Part shown: one piece after another, positions 43,274 to 54,050 of the stretch | Layout: each line of letters starts with the position of its first letter | Numbering within the stretch: position 1 is the stretch's first letter | Source of the DNA: Brevibacterium antiquum | GTDB taxonomy: Bacteria > Actinomycetota > Actinomycetes > Actinomycetales > Brevibacteriaceae | Direction of reading: 5' to 3' | DNA: 64,000 nt | Assembly: GCF_016107655.1 (NCBI RefSeq) | Contig: NZ_JABASX010000003.1 | Location: 124,001 to 188,000 of the forward strand | The notes under the pieces: model-generated | Seen by the model: the letters and a program-made list of their open reading frames with translations, nothing else | The model's database searches: none | What the model was told of the DNA's origin: nothing | Position numbers and translations under genes: made by a program

Positions 43274-44257
43274 TTAGCGATCTTCGAGCATTTCCGGGGT
43301 GAGACTGGCCTCTGTGCCGGGAATTCCCAGATCTTCGGCATGTTTGTCGGCAGTCGAGAGCAGTCGCCGGATACGACCGGCGACGGCGTCCTTGGTCATC
43401 GGCGGATCGGCCAGCTGGCCCAATTCCTCCAGCGATGCCTGTTTGTGTGTCACACGCAGCTGACCGGCGTAGCGCAGGTGTTCGGGGACCTCGTCGCCGA
43501 GGATCTCGAGGGCGCGCTCGACTCGGGCGCCGGCGGCCACTGCCGCTCTGGCGGAGCGGCGCAGGTTCGCATCGTCGAAGTTGGCCAGACGGTTCGCTGT
43601 GGCACGGACCTCGCGCCGCATTCGACGCTCCTCCCACACGAGGACGGCACTGTGGGAGCCCATGCGGGTGAGCAGGGCCGCAATGTCGTCACCGTCGCGG
43701 ATGACGACGCGGTCGACGCCGCGAACCTCGCGTGCCTTCGCACTCAGTCCCAGCCTTCGGGCCGCGCCGACCAGGGCGAGTGCCGCCTCTGGTCCTGGGC
43801 AGGTGACTTCGAGGGCAGAGGAACGACCGGGCTCGGTCAGGGATCCGTGGGCGAGGAACGCTCCACGCCAGGCGGCTTCGGCATCGGCAACGGAGCCGTT
43901 GACGATTGCAGAGGGCAGTCCACGCACTGGTCGTCCGCGGTTGTCGACGAGACCGGTCTGGCGGGCCAGAGCGCCCCCGTCTCGGGTGACTCGCAGGAGA
44001 TAGCGGTTCGAGCGGCGGATTCCGGCGGCGTTGATGACGACGATGTCAGCGTATTGGCCGTAGAGGTCCTTGATCTCACTGCGCAGACGCTTCGCTGCCT
44101 GTGCGGTGTCGAGTTCGGCTTCGAGCACGATCGAACCGTTGACGAGGTGAAGTGCGGAGGAGAAGCGGAAAATCGCCGAGACTTCGGCTTTGCGAGCAGA
44201 AGTACGGGTGATCTTCACCCGTGCCAACTCGTCCTTGACCTGAGCGGTCAGTGCCAT
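43274..44257 (-). CDS. whiA: WhiA, DNA-binding regulator
   Basis: 327 aa. N-terminal LAGLIDADG-like domain without nuclease residues ([15 protein letters not shown]...) and C-terminal helix-turn-helix ([25 protein letters not shown]). Known in Streptomyces as a sporulation regulator working with WhiB; in non-sporulating bacteria it affects cell division and chromosome segregation. AGGAGGA precedes the ATG at 44257. It is in the conserved rapZ-yvcK-whiA order. Confidence 0.95.
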   Translation of the reverse strand: MALTAQVKDELARVKITRTSARKAEVSAIFRFSSALHLVNGSIVLEAELDTAQAAKRLRSEIKDLYGQYADIVVINAAGIRRSNRYLLRVTRDGGALARQTGLVDNRGRPVRGLPSAIVNGSVADAEAAWRGAFLAHGSLTEPGRSSALEVTCPGPEAALALVGAARRLGLSAKAREVRGVDRVVIRDGDDIAALLTRMGSHSAVLVWEERRMRREVRATANRLANFDDANLRRSARAAVAAGARVERALEILGDEVPEHLRYAGQLRVTHKQASLEELGQLADPPMTKDAVAGRIRRLLSTADKHAEDLGIPGTEASLTPEMLEDR

Positions 44258-44283
44258 TGTTCGTCCTCCTGCAACTGAATTTG

Positions 44284-45279
44284 CTACCACTGCTCGTCCA
44301 CGCCGATCCCGGCGTCCACCAACATGTCACGGTAACACGCGGCGAGCTTGAGGGTGTCATGCTGTCCTGCCCGCCGTGAGTGCAGCGGACGGGCCCACAA
44401 TTTGGCGTTGAACATCTCACGTGCACACCGCTCGAGATCAGGTTCCACCAGTGTTGCGGCCTCGTCGACGAGCACATAGTTCAGTTCGAGCGAGGGGGCG
44501 TGCCTGTGCAGTGAAACGAGGTGTTCGCTGAGACTGAGATCTCTTGTTTCGCCGTCGCTGGAGCTGAGGTTCAACGTGAGGGACTTCACGGCTTCGGATC
44601 GTCCGATCGCTTCCGCAAGGGAGGGGACAAGAAGATGCGGCATCACCGATGTGTACCAGGAGCCGGGACCGAGATTGAGCACATCCGCCTCGGCGACGGC
44701 TTCGATCGTCTCGTGTCGGGCCGGTGGGACCGGAGGATCGAGCCGGACGGTCTCGACATGGCCCAGGGTGGAGGCGAGCACGGACTGACCGCGCACGACT
44801 TGGAAGGATCCGGGGAACTTCACATCGGCCTCGATCGTCAGGGGGACCGAGGACATGGGCAGAACCCGACCGTGGGCACGCAGCAGCTTGGCCATCCAGT
44901 CGAGTCCGGCGACATGATCTCCATGGATCTGCCACAGAGCCGAGATGAGCAGGTTGCCGACGGAATGTCCGCTGAGCTCTCCGTCGGAGTCGAAGCGGTG
45001 CTGGATCACGTCCCGCCAGGTCTTCCCCCAGTTCCCGTCGTCGCAGAGGGCGGCCAGGGCCATTCGCAGGTCTCCAGGAGGCAGGCCACCAAGTTCGTCG
45101 CGGAGCCTGCCGGAGGACCCTCCGTCATCGGCGACCGTGACGACTGCGGTCAGAGACTCGGTGAGCAGACGGAAGGCGCGCAGAGCAGAGTAGAGGCCGT
45201 GGCCTCCCCCGAAGGAGACGATCTTGGGTCCCTTGTCTTTGACGGCAGGGATGATCTGCGGGAGATCTTCAGTCTCCAT
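44284..45279 (-). CDS. yvcK: YvcK/CofD-like gluconeogenesis factor
   Basis: 331-aa Rossmann-type protein that binds UDP-sugars; in Bacillus and mycobacteria it links carbon metabolism to cell-wall growth. [18 protein letters not shown] is the nucleotide loop, [31 protein letters not shown] is the hallmark, then GHSVGNLLI and [25 protein letters not shown] precedes the ATG at 45279, which is 1 nt after the rapZ stop. Confidence 0.93.
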   Translation of the reverse strand: METEDLPQIIPAVKDKGPKIVSFGGGHGLYSALRAFRLLTESLTAVVTVADDGGSSGRLRDELGGLPPGDLRMALAALCDDGNWGKTWRDVIQHRFDSDGELSGHSVGNLLISALWQIHGDHVAGLDWMAKLLRAHGRVLPMSSVPLTIEADVKFPGSFQVVRGQSVLASTLGHVETVRLDPPVPPARHETIEAVAEADVLNLGPGSWYTSVMPHLLVPSLAEAIGRSEAVKSLTLNLSSSDGETRDLSLSEHLVSLHRHAPSLELNYVLVDEAATLVEPDLERCAREMFNAKLWARPLHSRRAGQHDTLKLAACYRDMLVDAGIGVDEQW

Positions 45280-45280
45280 C

Positions 45281-46177
45281 TCACTCTCTCCCCAGATCAC
45301 GGTGACGCACGGTGACCGGAATGCCGGTCTGCGCGGCAAGGCTCTTGGCGACGCGTTCGCTGATCGCCACCGAGCGATGCTTCCCACCGGTGCAGCCGAT
45401 GCCGATCATCGCGTAGCCGCGACCTTCGTGGAGGTAACCCTGTGAGACTGTGTCAAGGGTCGCGGTGTAGCGCTCGATGAACTCCTCTGCCCCGTTCTGC
45501 CCCACGACGAAGTCCGCGACGTCAGAGTCGAGTCCGTTGTGTCCGCGCAGGTGCGGAATCCAGTACGGGTTGGGCAGGAAACGGACATCTGCGATGTGGT
45601 CGGCGTCCTTGGGCAGTCCGTATTTGAAGCCGAAGCTCATCACGGTCAGGCGCAGCAGCGGAGTGTCATCGGTGCTGAAGCGCTTGCGGACCTGGGTGGA
45701 GAGCTGATGGACGTTGAGCTCTGAGGTGTCGATGATGATGTCGGCCCGGTGTTTGAGCGATTCGAGGGCCGAACGTTCGCCCTCGATCCCCTCCAGCAGC
45801 GTCCCTTCGCCCTGGAGCGGGTGGGGGCGGCGGGTGGACTCGAAGCGTCGGACGAGAACTTCGTCGGCTGCTTCGAGGTAGAGGATGCGCAGGGACAGCC
45901 CCTGGTCGATGAAGTCACTGATCGTGTCTTCGAGCTCCGCATACTTCGCCCGCCCCTTCGAATCGGTGACGATGGCAATCTTGGGCAGAGCCCCATCGGC
46001 ACGGGCGACGAGTTCGACGAGGGGACGCATCATCTGCGGAGGTAGATTATCGACGACGTACCAATCCATGTCTTCGAGCACATTGGCCACTGTGGTCCGA
46101 CCCGCTCCGGACATTCCCGTCACAAGGACGACCTCGATGGGATGGTCGGAGCCGTTCGATTCGGCCTGCGTACTCAC
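45281..46177 (-). CDS. rapZ: RapZ/YvcJ nucleotide-binding protein
   Basis: 298-aa P-loop protein. VTGMSGAGRTTVANVLEDMDWYVVDNLPP holds the Walker A loop, here with Arg in place of the usual Lys, as often in actinobacteria. VRRFESTRRPHPL and the C-terminal VMSFGFKYGLPKDADHIADVRFLPNPYW and IGIGCTGGKHRSVAI are diagnostic. In E. coli RapZ controls GlmS through small RNAs; in Gram-positives the role is unsettled. GTG start with AAGGAGGA. First gene of the rapZ-to-secG operon. Confidence 0.93.
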   Translation of the reverse strand: MSTQAESNGSDHPIEVVLVTGMSGAGRTTVANVLEDMDWYVVDNLPPQMMRPLVELVARADGALPKIAIVTDSKGRAKYAELEDTISDFIDQGLSLRILYLEAADEVLVRRFESTRRPHPLQGEGTLLEGIEGERSALESLKHRADIIIDTSELNVHQLSTQVRKRFSTDDTPLLRLTVMSFGFKYGLPKDADHIADVRFLPNPYWIPHLRGHNGLDSDVADFVVGQNGAEEFIERYTATLDTVSQGYLHEGRGYAMIGIGCTGGKHRSVAISERVAKSLAAQTGIPVTVRHRDLGRE

Positions 46178-46290
46178 ACGTCCTCCTTGGGGCTGCGCGG
46201 TTGAAGACAGCTGTCGAGGACTACTCTAGAGCAGTTGTCCGCCAGTGGGCTCAGCGCCTGCCGACCCGTCGGTCTCCGGCCACCATGAGA

Positions 46291-48150
46291 TCAGTCCGCG
46301 AGGGCGGCCGCGACCTTCTCCGCGAGAGCCCGGCCGATGCCCTGAACCTCGCACAGTTCTTCGATGCTGGCCGCACGCACCTTCTTCACGGAGCCGAAAT
46401 GGCGCAGCAGCGCGGTCCTCTTGGACTCGCCCAGTCCGGAGATGTCATCGAGGACGGAGCTGGTCATCGCCTTGGCCCGCTTCGATCGGTGGTAGCTGAT
46501 GGCGAAGCGGTGAGCCTCATCGCGCAGGCGCTGCATGAGGAACAGTCCCTCTGAGTTCCGGGGCAGGATGACGGGGAACGGATCGTCTGGGACCCAGACC
46601 TCTTCGAGTCGCTTGGCCAGACCGACTACCGAGATGTCGACGATGCCCAGATCGTGCAGGGCCCTGGTGGCCGCCGCGACCTGTGGGCTGGCCCCGTCGA
46701 CGACGAGCAGGCTGGGACGGTACCCGAACCGCTCATCGGGTTCATCGGAGCTCATCTGTTCGAGATAACGGCTGAAGCGACGTGAGACGACGTCGTACAT
46801 CGACGCCGTATCATCGCTTGCGGCCTCGCCATGAATGGCGAAGTGACGGTAGTCGCGCTTCTTCACGAGTCCGTCTTCGAACACCACGAGTGAGGCCACG
46901 ACGTTGGAGCCTTGGGTGTGCGAGATGTCGATGCATTCGATGCGCAGAGGCGCTTCGGGCAGCGACAGGTACTCCTGGATCTCCTTGAGCGCCGTGCTGC
47001 GGGTGGTCAGATCGGAGGAACGCTTGAGCTTGTGCTGAAGTAGAGCCTCCTTCGCGTTCTTCGCCACGGTCTCGAGAACGGCCTTCTTCTCTCCGCGTTC
47101 CGGAACCCGCACGGTGACTCTGGATCCGCGCTGTTCACTCAGCCAGCTCTCGAGCGAGTCGATATCGGCAGGGACCGTGTCGACGAGGATCTCGCGGGGA
47201 ATGGCATCCGCATCGAGACCCGTGTAGGCCTGACGCAGGTAGTCGGTCGTGAGTTCGGCCGGGCTGTGGTCGTCAGAGCGTTCGATGATCCAGCCACGCT
47301 GACCCCGGATGCGTCCCTGACGGACGTGGAAGACCTGCACCGAAGCTTCGAGCTCCTCTGTGACGAGAGCGAACACGTCGCAGTCTGCGTTGACGGAGAG
47401 CACGACTGCCGACTTGTCGAGCACCTTCTGCAGCGCCGTGATCTCATCCCGCAGGCGGGCCGCGCGTTCGTAGTCGAGTTCCTCGGCGGCCGAGGCCATC
47501 TCCTTCTGCCGGTAGCTGATGAATCGTCCCGTGTTGCCGGACATGAAGTCAGAGATGCTGCGGGCCAGGTCCTTGTGGCCCTCAACGCTGATCTGTCCCA
47601 CACAGGGGGCGGCGCATTTGTCGATGTATCCCAGCAGGCAGGGACGGCCGCTGCGTTCGGCTCGTCTGTAAACTCCGGCAGTGCAGGTGCGCATCGGGAA
47701 GGCCCGCAGCAGCAGGTCGAGTGTGTCCTTGATCGCCCACACCTGGGCAAAAGGTCCGAAGTACTTCACGCCCTTACGACGTTTGCCGCGGGTGATGAAG
47801 GCCCGGGGCACTTCGTCGTTCATCGTGATCGCGAGGTACGGGTAGGACTTGTCGTCGCGGAACATGACGTTGAACCGCGGGTTGAATTCGTTGATCCACG
47901 TCCACTCCAGCTGCAGCGCCTCGACCTCAGTGTCGACGACGGTCCATTCCACTGAGGCAGCGGTGTGGACCATCGTCGAGGTCCGGGGATGCAGCTGCGC
48001 GGGGTTCGAGAAGTACGAGTTCAACCGATTGCGGAGGTTCTTCGCCTTCCCGACATAGATCACCCGCCGGTCGGGGTCGCGGAATTTGTAGACCCCGGCC
48101 GAGGTCGGAATGCTGCCCGTGGCCGGGCGGTAGGACGCTGGATCAGCCAT
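46291..48150 (-). CDS. uvrC: UvrABC excinuclease subunit C
   Basis: Makes both incisions in nucleotide excision repair. 619 aa. GIY-YIG domain at the start ([25 protein letters not shown]), UVR motif [23 protein letters not shown] near residue 215, RNase H-like endonuclease core ([25 protein letters not shown], then [16 protein letters not shown]) and a C-terminal double helix-hairpin-helix. Its ATG overlaps the uvrA stop by 8 nt, so uvrA and uvrC are one operon here. Confidence 0.96.
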   Translation of the reverse strand: MADPASYRPATGSIPTSAGVYKFRDPDRRVIYVGKAKNLRNRLNSYFSNPAQLHPRTSTMVHTAASVEWTVVDTEVEALQLEWTWINEFNPRFNVMFRDDKSYPYLAITMNDEVPRAFITRGKRRKGVKYFGPFAQVWAIKDTLDLLLRAFPMRTCTAGVYRRAERSGRPCLLGYIDKCAAPCVGQISVEGHKDLARSISDFMSGNTGRFISYRQKEMASAAEELDYERAARLRDEITALQKVLDKSAVVLSVNADCDVFALVTEELEASVQVFHVRQGRIRGQRGWIIERSDDHSPAELTTDYLRQAYTGLDADAIPREILVDTVPADIDSLESWLSEQRGSRVTVRVPERGEKKAVLETVAKNAKEALLQHKLKRSSDLTTRSTALKEIQEYLSLPEAPLRIECIDISHTQGSNVVASLVVFEDGLVKKRDYRHFAIHGEAASDDTASMYDVVSRRFSRYLEQMSSDEPDERFGYRPSLLVVDGASPQVAAATRALHDLGIVDISVVGLAKRLEEVWVPDDPFPVILPRNSEGLFLMQRLRDEAHRFAISYHRSKRAKAMTSSVLDDISGLGESKRTALLRHFGSVKKVRAASIEELCEVQGIGRALAEKVAAALAD

Positions 48151-51013
48151 CGAGCATCGCCTTGAGGAATCGCCCGGTATGACTCTTCTTATTGACCGCC
48201 ACCTCTTCCGGCGTGCCCTGGGCGATGATCTTTCCACCGCCTCGTCCGCCCTCGGGACCCAGGTCGATGACATGGTCGGCGTTGCCGATGACATCGAGAT
48301 TGTGTTCGATGACGATGACCGTGTTGCCCTTCTCGACGAGTCCCTGCAGCACATGCAGCAGCTTCGAGATGTCCTCGAAGTGCAGTCCGGTGGTCGGTTC
48401 GTCGAGAACGTAGGCGGTGCGACCGCGGGATCGCTTCTGGAGCTCAGCTGCGAGCTTGACTCGTTGGGCTTCACCACCGGAGAGCGTGGTCGCGGGCTGA
48501 CCGAGGCGAACATAGCCCAGCCCCACCTCCACAAGGGTGTTGAGGTGCCGGGCGATGGCAGGGATCGCGGCGAAGAACTCGGCACCCTGTTCGATCGGCA
48601 TCTCGAGCACCTCGGCGATGGACTTGCCCTTGAATGTCACTTCCAGCGTTTCGCGATTGTAGCGGGCTCCCCCGCAGACCTCGCAGGTGACGTAGACGTC
48701 GGGCAGGAAGTTCATCTCGATCTTGATCGTGCCGTCGCCGCTGCAGTTCTCGCAACGTCCTCCCTTGACGTTGAAGGAGAACCGCCCCGGCTGGTAGCCG
48801 CGGATCTTGGCCGATTCGGTCTCTGCGAACAGTCGCCGGATGCGGTCGAAGACCCCGGTGTAGGTCGCCGGGTTCGACCGTGGAGTACGGCCGATCGGTG
48901 ATTGGTCGACGTGGACGACCTTGTCGAGGTTGTCCAGTCCGGTGACTCTCTTATGCCGGCCAGGCACCCGGGAGGCACCGTTGAGGACATTGGCCATCTG
49001 GGTGTAGAGGATCTCATTGACGAGGGTCGACTTGCCCGAACCGGAGACACCGGTGACGGCAGTGAGCACACCGAGTGGGAACGAGACAGAGACGTTACGG
49101 AGGTTGTTCTCGACGGCCTTCTCAACCGTGACAACACGGTCTTTGTCCACCGGCCTGCGGGTGGTCGGAACCTGGATGGCTCTGCGTCCGGCGAGATAGT
49201 CACCGGTGATGGAGCGATCTGCGTCTTTGAGCCCATCGACGGGGCCCGAGTAGATGACCTCTCCCCCGTGCTCGCCCGCACCCGGACCGATGTCGACGAT
49301 CCAGTCGGCCGAATAGATAGTGTCTTCGTCGTGTTCGACGACGATGAGGGTGTTACCGAGCTCCTTGAGCTTGTTGAGAGTCTCAATGAGTCGTCGGTTG
49401 TCGCGCTGGTGGAGCCCAATCGAAGGTTCGTCGAGGACATAGAGGACACCGACGAGGCCGGAGCCGATCTGTGTGGCCAAGCGGATCCGCTGGGCCTCAC
49501 CGCCGGACAGCGAGCCGGCGGGCCGGTCGAGGCTGAGGTAGTCGAGTCCGACGTCGAGGAGGAAGCCAAGACGTGCGTTGATCTCCTTCATCACCTGGGC
49601 CGCGACTGCCGCATCGCGAGAGTCCAGTTCCAGCTGTGAGAGGAATTCAGCGGATTCGTCGAGAGCCAGCTCGGAGACCTCGGCGATCGACTTTCCGCCG
49701 ACCTTGACGGCGAGGATCTCCGGTTTGAGTCGGGCACCGTTGCAGCTCGCACAGGGAATTTCGCGCATGTAGGACTCGTAGCGTTCCCGCGACCATTCCG
49801 ACTCTGTTTCCTCGTGCTTGCGCTGGATGTACTGGTAGACGCCTTCGAATCCGGTGGAGTAGGTGCGTTCGCGTCCGAACCGGTTCTTGTATTTGACGTG
49901 GACCTTGTAGTCCTTGCCGGTCAGGATCGCTGTCTTGTCCGACGTGCGCAGATCCTTCCACGTGGTCTTCATATCGAAGCCGAGTTCGTCGCCAAGACCT
50001 TTGAGGAGGCGGTTGAAGTACTTCGTCACCTGTTTTCCACCCGCCCAGGGGGCGATCGCTCCCTCGCCGAGGCTGAGGTCCTCATCGGGAACGACGAGTG
50101 TCTCATCGACCTGGAGCCGAGTGCCGATGCCGTCACAGGTGGGGCAGGCGCCGAAGGGCGAGTTGAATGAGAATGTGCGAGGTTCGATCTCGTCGATCGC
50201 CAGCGGGTGTTCGTTCGGGCACGACATGTGCTCCGAGAAGGTTCGGGTCACGCCTTCGTCGACCATCTCGACATCGATGCGCCCGTCAGCCAGGCCGAGG
50301 GCCGTCTCGACGGAGTCGGTCAGCCGCGGGCGCAGACCCGACTTCGACACCAAGCGGTCGACGACGACTGAGATCGTGTGCTTGTACTGCTTCTCCAAAG
50401 TGGGAGGTTCGCTGAGTGTGATCTGCTCACCATCGACGATGGCGCGAGAGAAGCCCTTGGCCTGCAGCTCGGTGAAGAGGTCGACGAACTCGCCCTTGCG
50501 GGAGCGGACGATGGGAGCCAGCACGAGGAACTTCGTCCGCTCCTCGAGTTCGAGCAGCTGGTCCACGATCTGCTGTGGAGTCTGCTTCGTGATGATCTCA
50601 CCGCACACGGGGCAGTGCGGTACGCCGATTCGAGCCCACAGCAGACGCAGGAAGTCATACACCTCGGTGATGGTGCCGACCGTGGAACGGGGGTTGCGGG
50701 AGGTCGACTTCTGGTCGATCGACACCGCCGGTGACAGGCCCTCGATGAAATCGACATCGGGCTTGTCCATTTGGCCCAGGAACATTCGAGCGTATGAGGA
50801 CAGGGATTCGACGTAACGGCGCTGCCCCTCGGCGAAGATCGTATCGAAGGCCAAGGACGACTTCCCCGACCCCGAGAGACCGGTGAAGACGATCATGGAG
50901 TCGCGGGGCAGGGCGACCTCCACGTTCTTGAGGTTATGGGCGCGTGCGCCCTTGACCCACAGAGTGTCGAGATGCGACACGCCTGCAGACTGCTCACCGC
51001 TGTTAGTTTTCAT
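48143..51013 (-). CDS. uvrA: UvrABC excinuclease subunit A
   Basis: Damage-recognition ATPase of nucleotide excision repair, 956 aa. Two ABC modules: [28 protein letters not shown] and [16 protein letters not shown]. Zinc sites are CPVCGEII in the first module, CPTCDGIG, and [17 protein letters not shown] in the second. Signatures [12 protein letters not shown] and [15 protein letters not shown] 51016 directly precedes ATG 51013; TACAGT at 51023-51028 is a -10 box that would put +1 at about 51016, so a leaderless GTG is possible. No LexA box seen. Confidence 0.96.
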   Translation of the reverse strand: MKTNSGEQSAGVSHLDTLWVKGARAHNLKNVEVALPRDSMIVFTGLSGSGKSSLAFDTIFAEGQRRYVESLSSYARMFLGQMDKPDVDFIEGLSPAVSIDQKSTSRNPRSTVGTITEVYDFLRLLWARIGVPHCPVCGEIITKQTPQQIVDQLLELEERTKFLVLAPIVRSRKGEFVDLFTELQAKGFSRAIVDGEQITLSEPPTLEKQYKHTISVVVDRLVSKSGLRPRLTDSVETALGLADGRIDVEMVDEGVTRTFSEHMSCPNEHPLAIDEIEPRTFSFNSPFGACPTCDGIGTRLQVDETLVVPDEDLSLGEGAIAPWAGGKQVTKYFNRLLKGLGDELGFDMKTTWKDLRTSDKTAILTGKDYKVHVKYKNRFGRERTYSTGFEGVYQYIQRKHEETESEWSRERYESYMREIPCASCNGARLKPEILAVKVGGKSIAEVSELALDESAEFLSQLELDSRDAAVAAQVMKEINARLGFLLDVGLDYLSLDRPAGSLSGGEAQRIRLATQIGSGLVGVLYVLDEPSIGLHQRDNRRLIETLNKLKELGNTLIVVEHDEDTIYSADWIVDIGPGAGEHGGEVIYSGPVDGLKDADRSITGDYLAGRRAIQVPTTRRPVDKDRVVTVEKAVENNLRNVSVSFPLGVLTAVTGVSGSGKSTLVNEILYTQMANVLNGASRVPGRHKRVTGLDNLDKVVHVDQSPIGRTPRSNPATYTGVFDRIRRLFAETESAKIRGYQPGRFSFNVKGGRCENCSGDGTIKIEMNFLPDVYVTCEVCGGARYNRETLEVTFKGKSIAEVLEMPIEQGAEFFAAIPAIARHLNTLVEVGLGYVRLGQPATTLSGGEAQRVKLAAELQKRSRGRTAYVLDEPTTGLHFEDISKLLHVLQGLVEKGNTVIVIEHNLDVIGNADHVIDLGPEGGRGGGKIIAQGTPEEVAVNKKSHTGRFLKAMLDG

Positions 51014-51028
51014 CACCTGTCCACTGTA

Positions 51029-53554
51029 TTACTCGGCACTGACATTGCTTGAATGGGGACGGGCGCTGATCTCTCCGACCGCGAGGATCCGGAGCACGAT
51101 CTCTCCGGCTTCGTCGCTGGCGGGCACGTCCACCTCGGCGTCGATGGCCCAGTCCCTGTTGTCATCGGGATCGGCCAAGGTCTGACGGACGGTCCACGTC
51201 TGTGAACCAGGTTCGATCGCGATATATTCCTTGCCTCTGGCCTTCCCGTCGGTGAGGAGGTCGCCGTACTCCTCGTAGAAGTCTTCGATCGCGTCTTCCC
51301 AGGTGGTGGCGTCGAAGCCGCTGTCGGCATCGAGACGGCCCAGTTCAGCGTAGTCGGCACGTTCGGCCAGGAGCACCCGGTGGAACAGAGCGTTGCGCAC
51401 CTCGGCAGTGAAGACTCGCTCGTTGTCTGAGAACTTGCGATCGAGGTCGGGCAGCTCTTCGTCGGCGAAGTCCGCCGGGGACAACCCCTGCAGGGTGCGC
51501 CATTCGTCGAGCAGGGACGAGTCTGTGCGGGCGATCGTCTCCCCCAGCCATTCGATGATGGTCGAGAGCTCCTCCGTCCTGTTGTCGGCGGGCACATTGT
51601 GCGTCAGCGCGCGGAACACATCGGTGAGGTAGCGCAGGAGGCTGCCCTCCACCCTGGTGAGACTGTAATAGCTGACGAACTGGGTGAAGCCCATCGCCTG
51701 TTCGACCATGTCGCGCACGATCGACTTCGGTTCGAAGTTCCCCGCTCGCAGCCACGGGTGCACCTCGATGAAGTGCTCGAAGGCGGGATCGAGGACGTCT
51801 GCCAGCGGCTTCGGGCCCTCGATCTCGTCAAGGATGGCCATGCGTTCGGGGTATTCGAGTCCATCAGCCTTGAGTTCGGCCAGGGTATCCTTCTTGAGCC
51901 GATCGAGTTGGCCTTTGAGGACGGGAAACGGCACCGGCGTGGTGGATTCGACGAGCGAGACCACATCGAGGGCATAGGTCTCTGACTCCGGGTCGAGCAG
52001 TTCGAGTCCGGCGAGCACGAAGGGTGCCAGAGGCTGGTTGAGGGCGAACTGGGGCCCCAGATCGGTGGTCGGGACCAGTTCGTCTCCCTTCGCTTCGATG
52101 AGGCCGGCATCGATGAGAGAGCGACCGATGCTCAACGCTGTGAGTTTGAGGTCGAGGTGACGTTCCCGGCTTTCGTGGGTTTTGTCGATGAAGCGGCTGA
52201 TCGTGGCCACGTCCGATCCCGGGCGGGCGACGAGGTTGAGGATCGTCGAATGGTCGATCTTCATCCGTGAGCGCAGAGATTCGGCCTGGGATTCGATGAG
52301 TTTGGTGTAGGTCTCCTCCGACCAGCCCACGAACCCGGCCGGGGCTGATTTCTTCTTGACCTTCTTCTTTTTCTTGTCGGCATTGGCTGCCTTGGCCTCT
52401 GCTCGCATGTTCTCGATGACATGTTCGGGAGCCTGAGCGATGACGTAGCCGCGGGTGTCGAACCCCGCGCGACCCGCACGGCCTGCCAGCTGCTGGAATT
52501 CGCGGACGCTGAGTTTGCGCATCTTCCGGCCGTCGAATTTCGTCAGGCCTGTCAGCAGCACGGAGCGGATGGGAACGTTGATGCCGACGCCGAGCGTGTC
52601 GGTACCTGAGATGACCAGCAGCAGCCCCTTGAGCGCGAGCTGTTCGACCAGCCGGCGATATTTGGGCAGCATGCCGGCGTGGTGGACACCGACGCCGTGC
52701 AGGAGCAGTTTGCGCAGGCTCTGTCCGAATCCTTTCGCGAAGGTGAACCCCTTGATGGCTGCTGCGACCGCGGCCTTCTGCTCCTTCGACGCCAGATCGA
52801 CGGACAGCAGGCCCGTGGCCAGATCGATGGCGCCCGCCTGGGAGTAGGACACGACATAGACGGGGGCTTTGTCGTTGCGCACCAGGGAGCGCAATGTGTC
52901 GGAGAGCGTCTCGGTGGAGTACTCGTACTCCAGCGGAACCGGTCGGGTCGCCGAGGTGACGACGGAGCTGTCGCGGCCGGTGGTCTCTTCCATGGTGCGA
53001 CAGATTTCACTCGTGTCGCCCAGTGTCGCCGACATGAGAACGAACTGCGCCTGTGGCATCTCGAGCAGGGGCACCTGCCATGCCCATCCGCGTGAGGGAT
53101 CGGCGACATAATGGAATTCGTCCATCACGACCATGCCAGCGTCGACCATTCCGCCTTCGCGCAGAGCCTGGTTCGCCAGGATCTCGGCCGTCGCACAGAT
53201 CACGGGCGCATCCCCGTTGACGGTGGAATCGCCGGTGATCATCCCGACGTTCTCCGCGCCGAAAGCGTCGATGAGGGAGAAGAACTTCTCGCTCACCAGC
53301 GCCTTGAGCGGGGCCGTGTAGTAGGCCCTGATCCCGCGGGTGAATGATTGGTAGAGGGCGAACAGTGCCACGAGGGACTTGCCCGAACCTGTGGGAGTGG
53401 CCACGATCGTGTTGTCGCCGGCCAAAATATTGAGGATGGCTTCGTCCTGGGCCGGATACGGTTCGATTCCCAGCTCTTCGCAGTAGTGGCCGAATGCCTC
53501 ATACACTGCGTCTTCATCAGCGAACTCCGCTGGGATCTCCTGCAATCGCACCAC
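51029..53554 (-). CDS. Ski2-like DEAD/DEAH-box helicase with DUF3516 region
   Basis: 841-aa superfamily 2 helicase. Walker A ATPTGSGKS (Lys59), motif Ia TAPLKALVSEKFF, Walker B VMDEFHYVAD (DEFH), motif III LMSATLGDT, motif V SGTDTLGVGINVPI, motif VI QLAGRAGRAGFDTRG. A Lys-rich insert lies at about residues 395-410. The C-terminal half (about 420-841) is the DUF3516 region with helical repeats. By analogy to Mtr4/Ski2 it may unwind structured RNA, or DNA; no tested function known to me. GTG-GTG start. Only 15 nt from uvrA, but each probably has its own promoter. Confidence 0.87.
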   Translation of the reverse strand: MVRLQEIPAEFADEDAVYEAFGHYCEELGIEPYPAQDEAILNILAGDNTIVATPTGSGKSLVALFALYQSFTRGIRAYYTAPLKALVSEKFFSLIDAFGAENVGMITGDSTVNGDAPVICATAEILANQALREGGMVDAGMVVMDEFHYVADPSRGWAWQVPLLEMPQAQFVLMSATLGDTSEICRTMEETTGRDSSVVTSATRPVPLEYEYSTETLSDTLRSLVRNDKAPVYVVSYSQAGAIDLATGLLSVDLASKEQKAAVAAAIKGFTFAKGFGQSLRKLLLHGVGVHHAGMLPKYRRLVEQLALKGLLLVISGTDTLGVGINVPIRSVLLTGLTKFDGRKMRKLSVREFQQLAGRAGRAGFDTRGYVIAQAPEHVIENMRAEAKAANADKKKKKVKKKSAPAGFVGWSEETYTKLIESQAESLRSRMKIDHSTILNLVARPGSDVATISRFIDKTHESRERHLDLKLTALSIGRSLIDAGLIEAKGDELVPTTDLGPQFALNQPLAPFVLAGLELLDPESETYALDVVSLVESTTPVPFPVLKGQLDRLKKDTLAELKADGLEYPERMAILDEIEGPKPLADVLDPAFEHFIEVHPWLRAGNFEPKSIVRDMVEQAMGFTQFVSYYSLTRVEGSLLRYLTDVFRALTHNVPADNRTEELSTIIEWLGETIARTDSSLLDEWRTLQGLSPADFADEELPDLDRKFSDNERVFTAEVRNALFHRVLLAERADYAELGRLDADSGFDATTWEDAIEDFYEEYGDLLTDGKARGKEYIAIEPGSQTWTVRQTLADPDDNRDWAIDAEVDVPASDEAGEIVLRILAVGEISARPHSSNVSAE

Positions 53555-53620
53555 AAGTATGCACAGACCTTTCCGTTTAGACTGATGTCCATCCTATTGA
53601 TCGAACCTCAGGAGTTTCAG

Positions 53621-53911
53621 ATGCCGGTTTTCGCTGTCAGCTATGTCTATGGACCAGATACCGACGCCCGGATGGAGTCACGACCTGCACACCGTGCGTG
53701 GCAGGCCGATCTGTACGAAGCCGAAACCATTTTGGCCTCCGGCCCCTTGGACAATGATCCGGTTCCCGGAGGTCTGCTGTTGATGCAGGCCGCCGACCGC
53801 AAGGAAATCGATGCCCTTCTGGCGAACGATCCCTATGCGTCGATCGGTGTCATCGACGAGACGATCGTTCGGGAGTGGACCCCAGTCTTCGGTCCGTTCT
53901 CCCAAGACTGA
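53621..53911 (+). CDS. YciI-like protein
   Basis: 96-aa ferredoxin-fold protein of the YCII family. MPVFAVSYVYGPDTDARMESRPAHRAWQADLYEAETILASGPL opens it; the Asp/His pair in this region is the putative active site. The C-terminal NDPYASIGVIDETIVREWTPVFG is typical. Function in most organisms is unknown. CAGGAG lies 9 nt before the ATG at 53621; an earlier in-frame ATG at 53585 lies near the probable +1 (TAGACT at 53578-53583). Confidence 0.85.
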   Translation: MPVFAVSYVYGPDTDARMESRPAHRAWQADLYEAETILASGPLDNDPVPGGLLLMQAADRKEIDALLANDPYASIGVIDETIVREWTPVFGPFSQD

Positions 53912-53926
53912 GTCTAATCTCAGAGG

Positions 53927-53969
53927 CTTAAGTCTTCGAGGCTTGAGCCTTCGAGGCTTGAGCCTCGGG
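53927..53969. repeat. Three imperfect 15-nt tandem units
   Basis: CTTAAGTCTTCGAGG, CTTGAGCCTTCGAGG and CTTGAGCCTCGGG follow one another just after the YciI gene. GAGGCT-TG-AGCCTC inside them can also form a small hairpin. Confidence 0.75.
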
Positions 53970-53982
53970 CCACATGGCCCGC

Positions 53983-54020
53983 GTGCGCGGGTGTCCCCAT
54001 TCGGGAGGACACCCGCGCAC
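53983..54020. terminator. Convergent terminator, YciI gene / terC
   Basis: GTGCGCGGGTGTCC pairs perfectly with GGACACCCGCGCAC over 14 bp around a 10-nt loop. It lies between converging genes; no T-run. Confidence 0.8.
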
Positions 54021-54050
54021 AGTTGCACCTGCGGCAACCGGAACGGTCAC

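Noticed and set aside
45281..46177. Arg instead of Lys in the RapZ Walker A loop
   Set aside because: This substitution is common in actinobacterial RapZ proteins, so it is not a sign of a broken gene.
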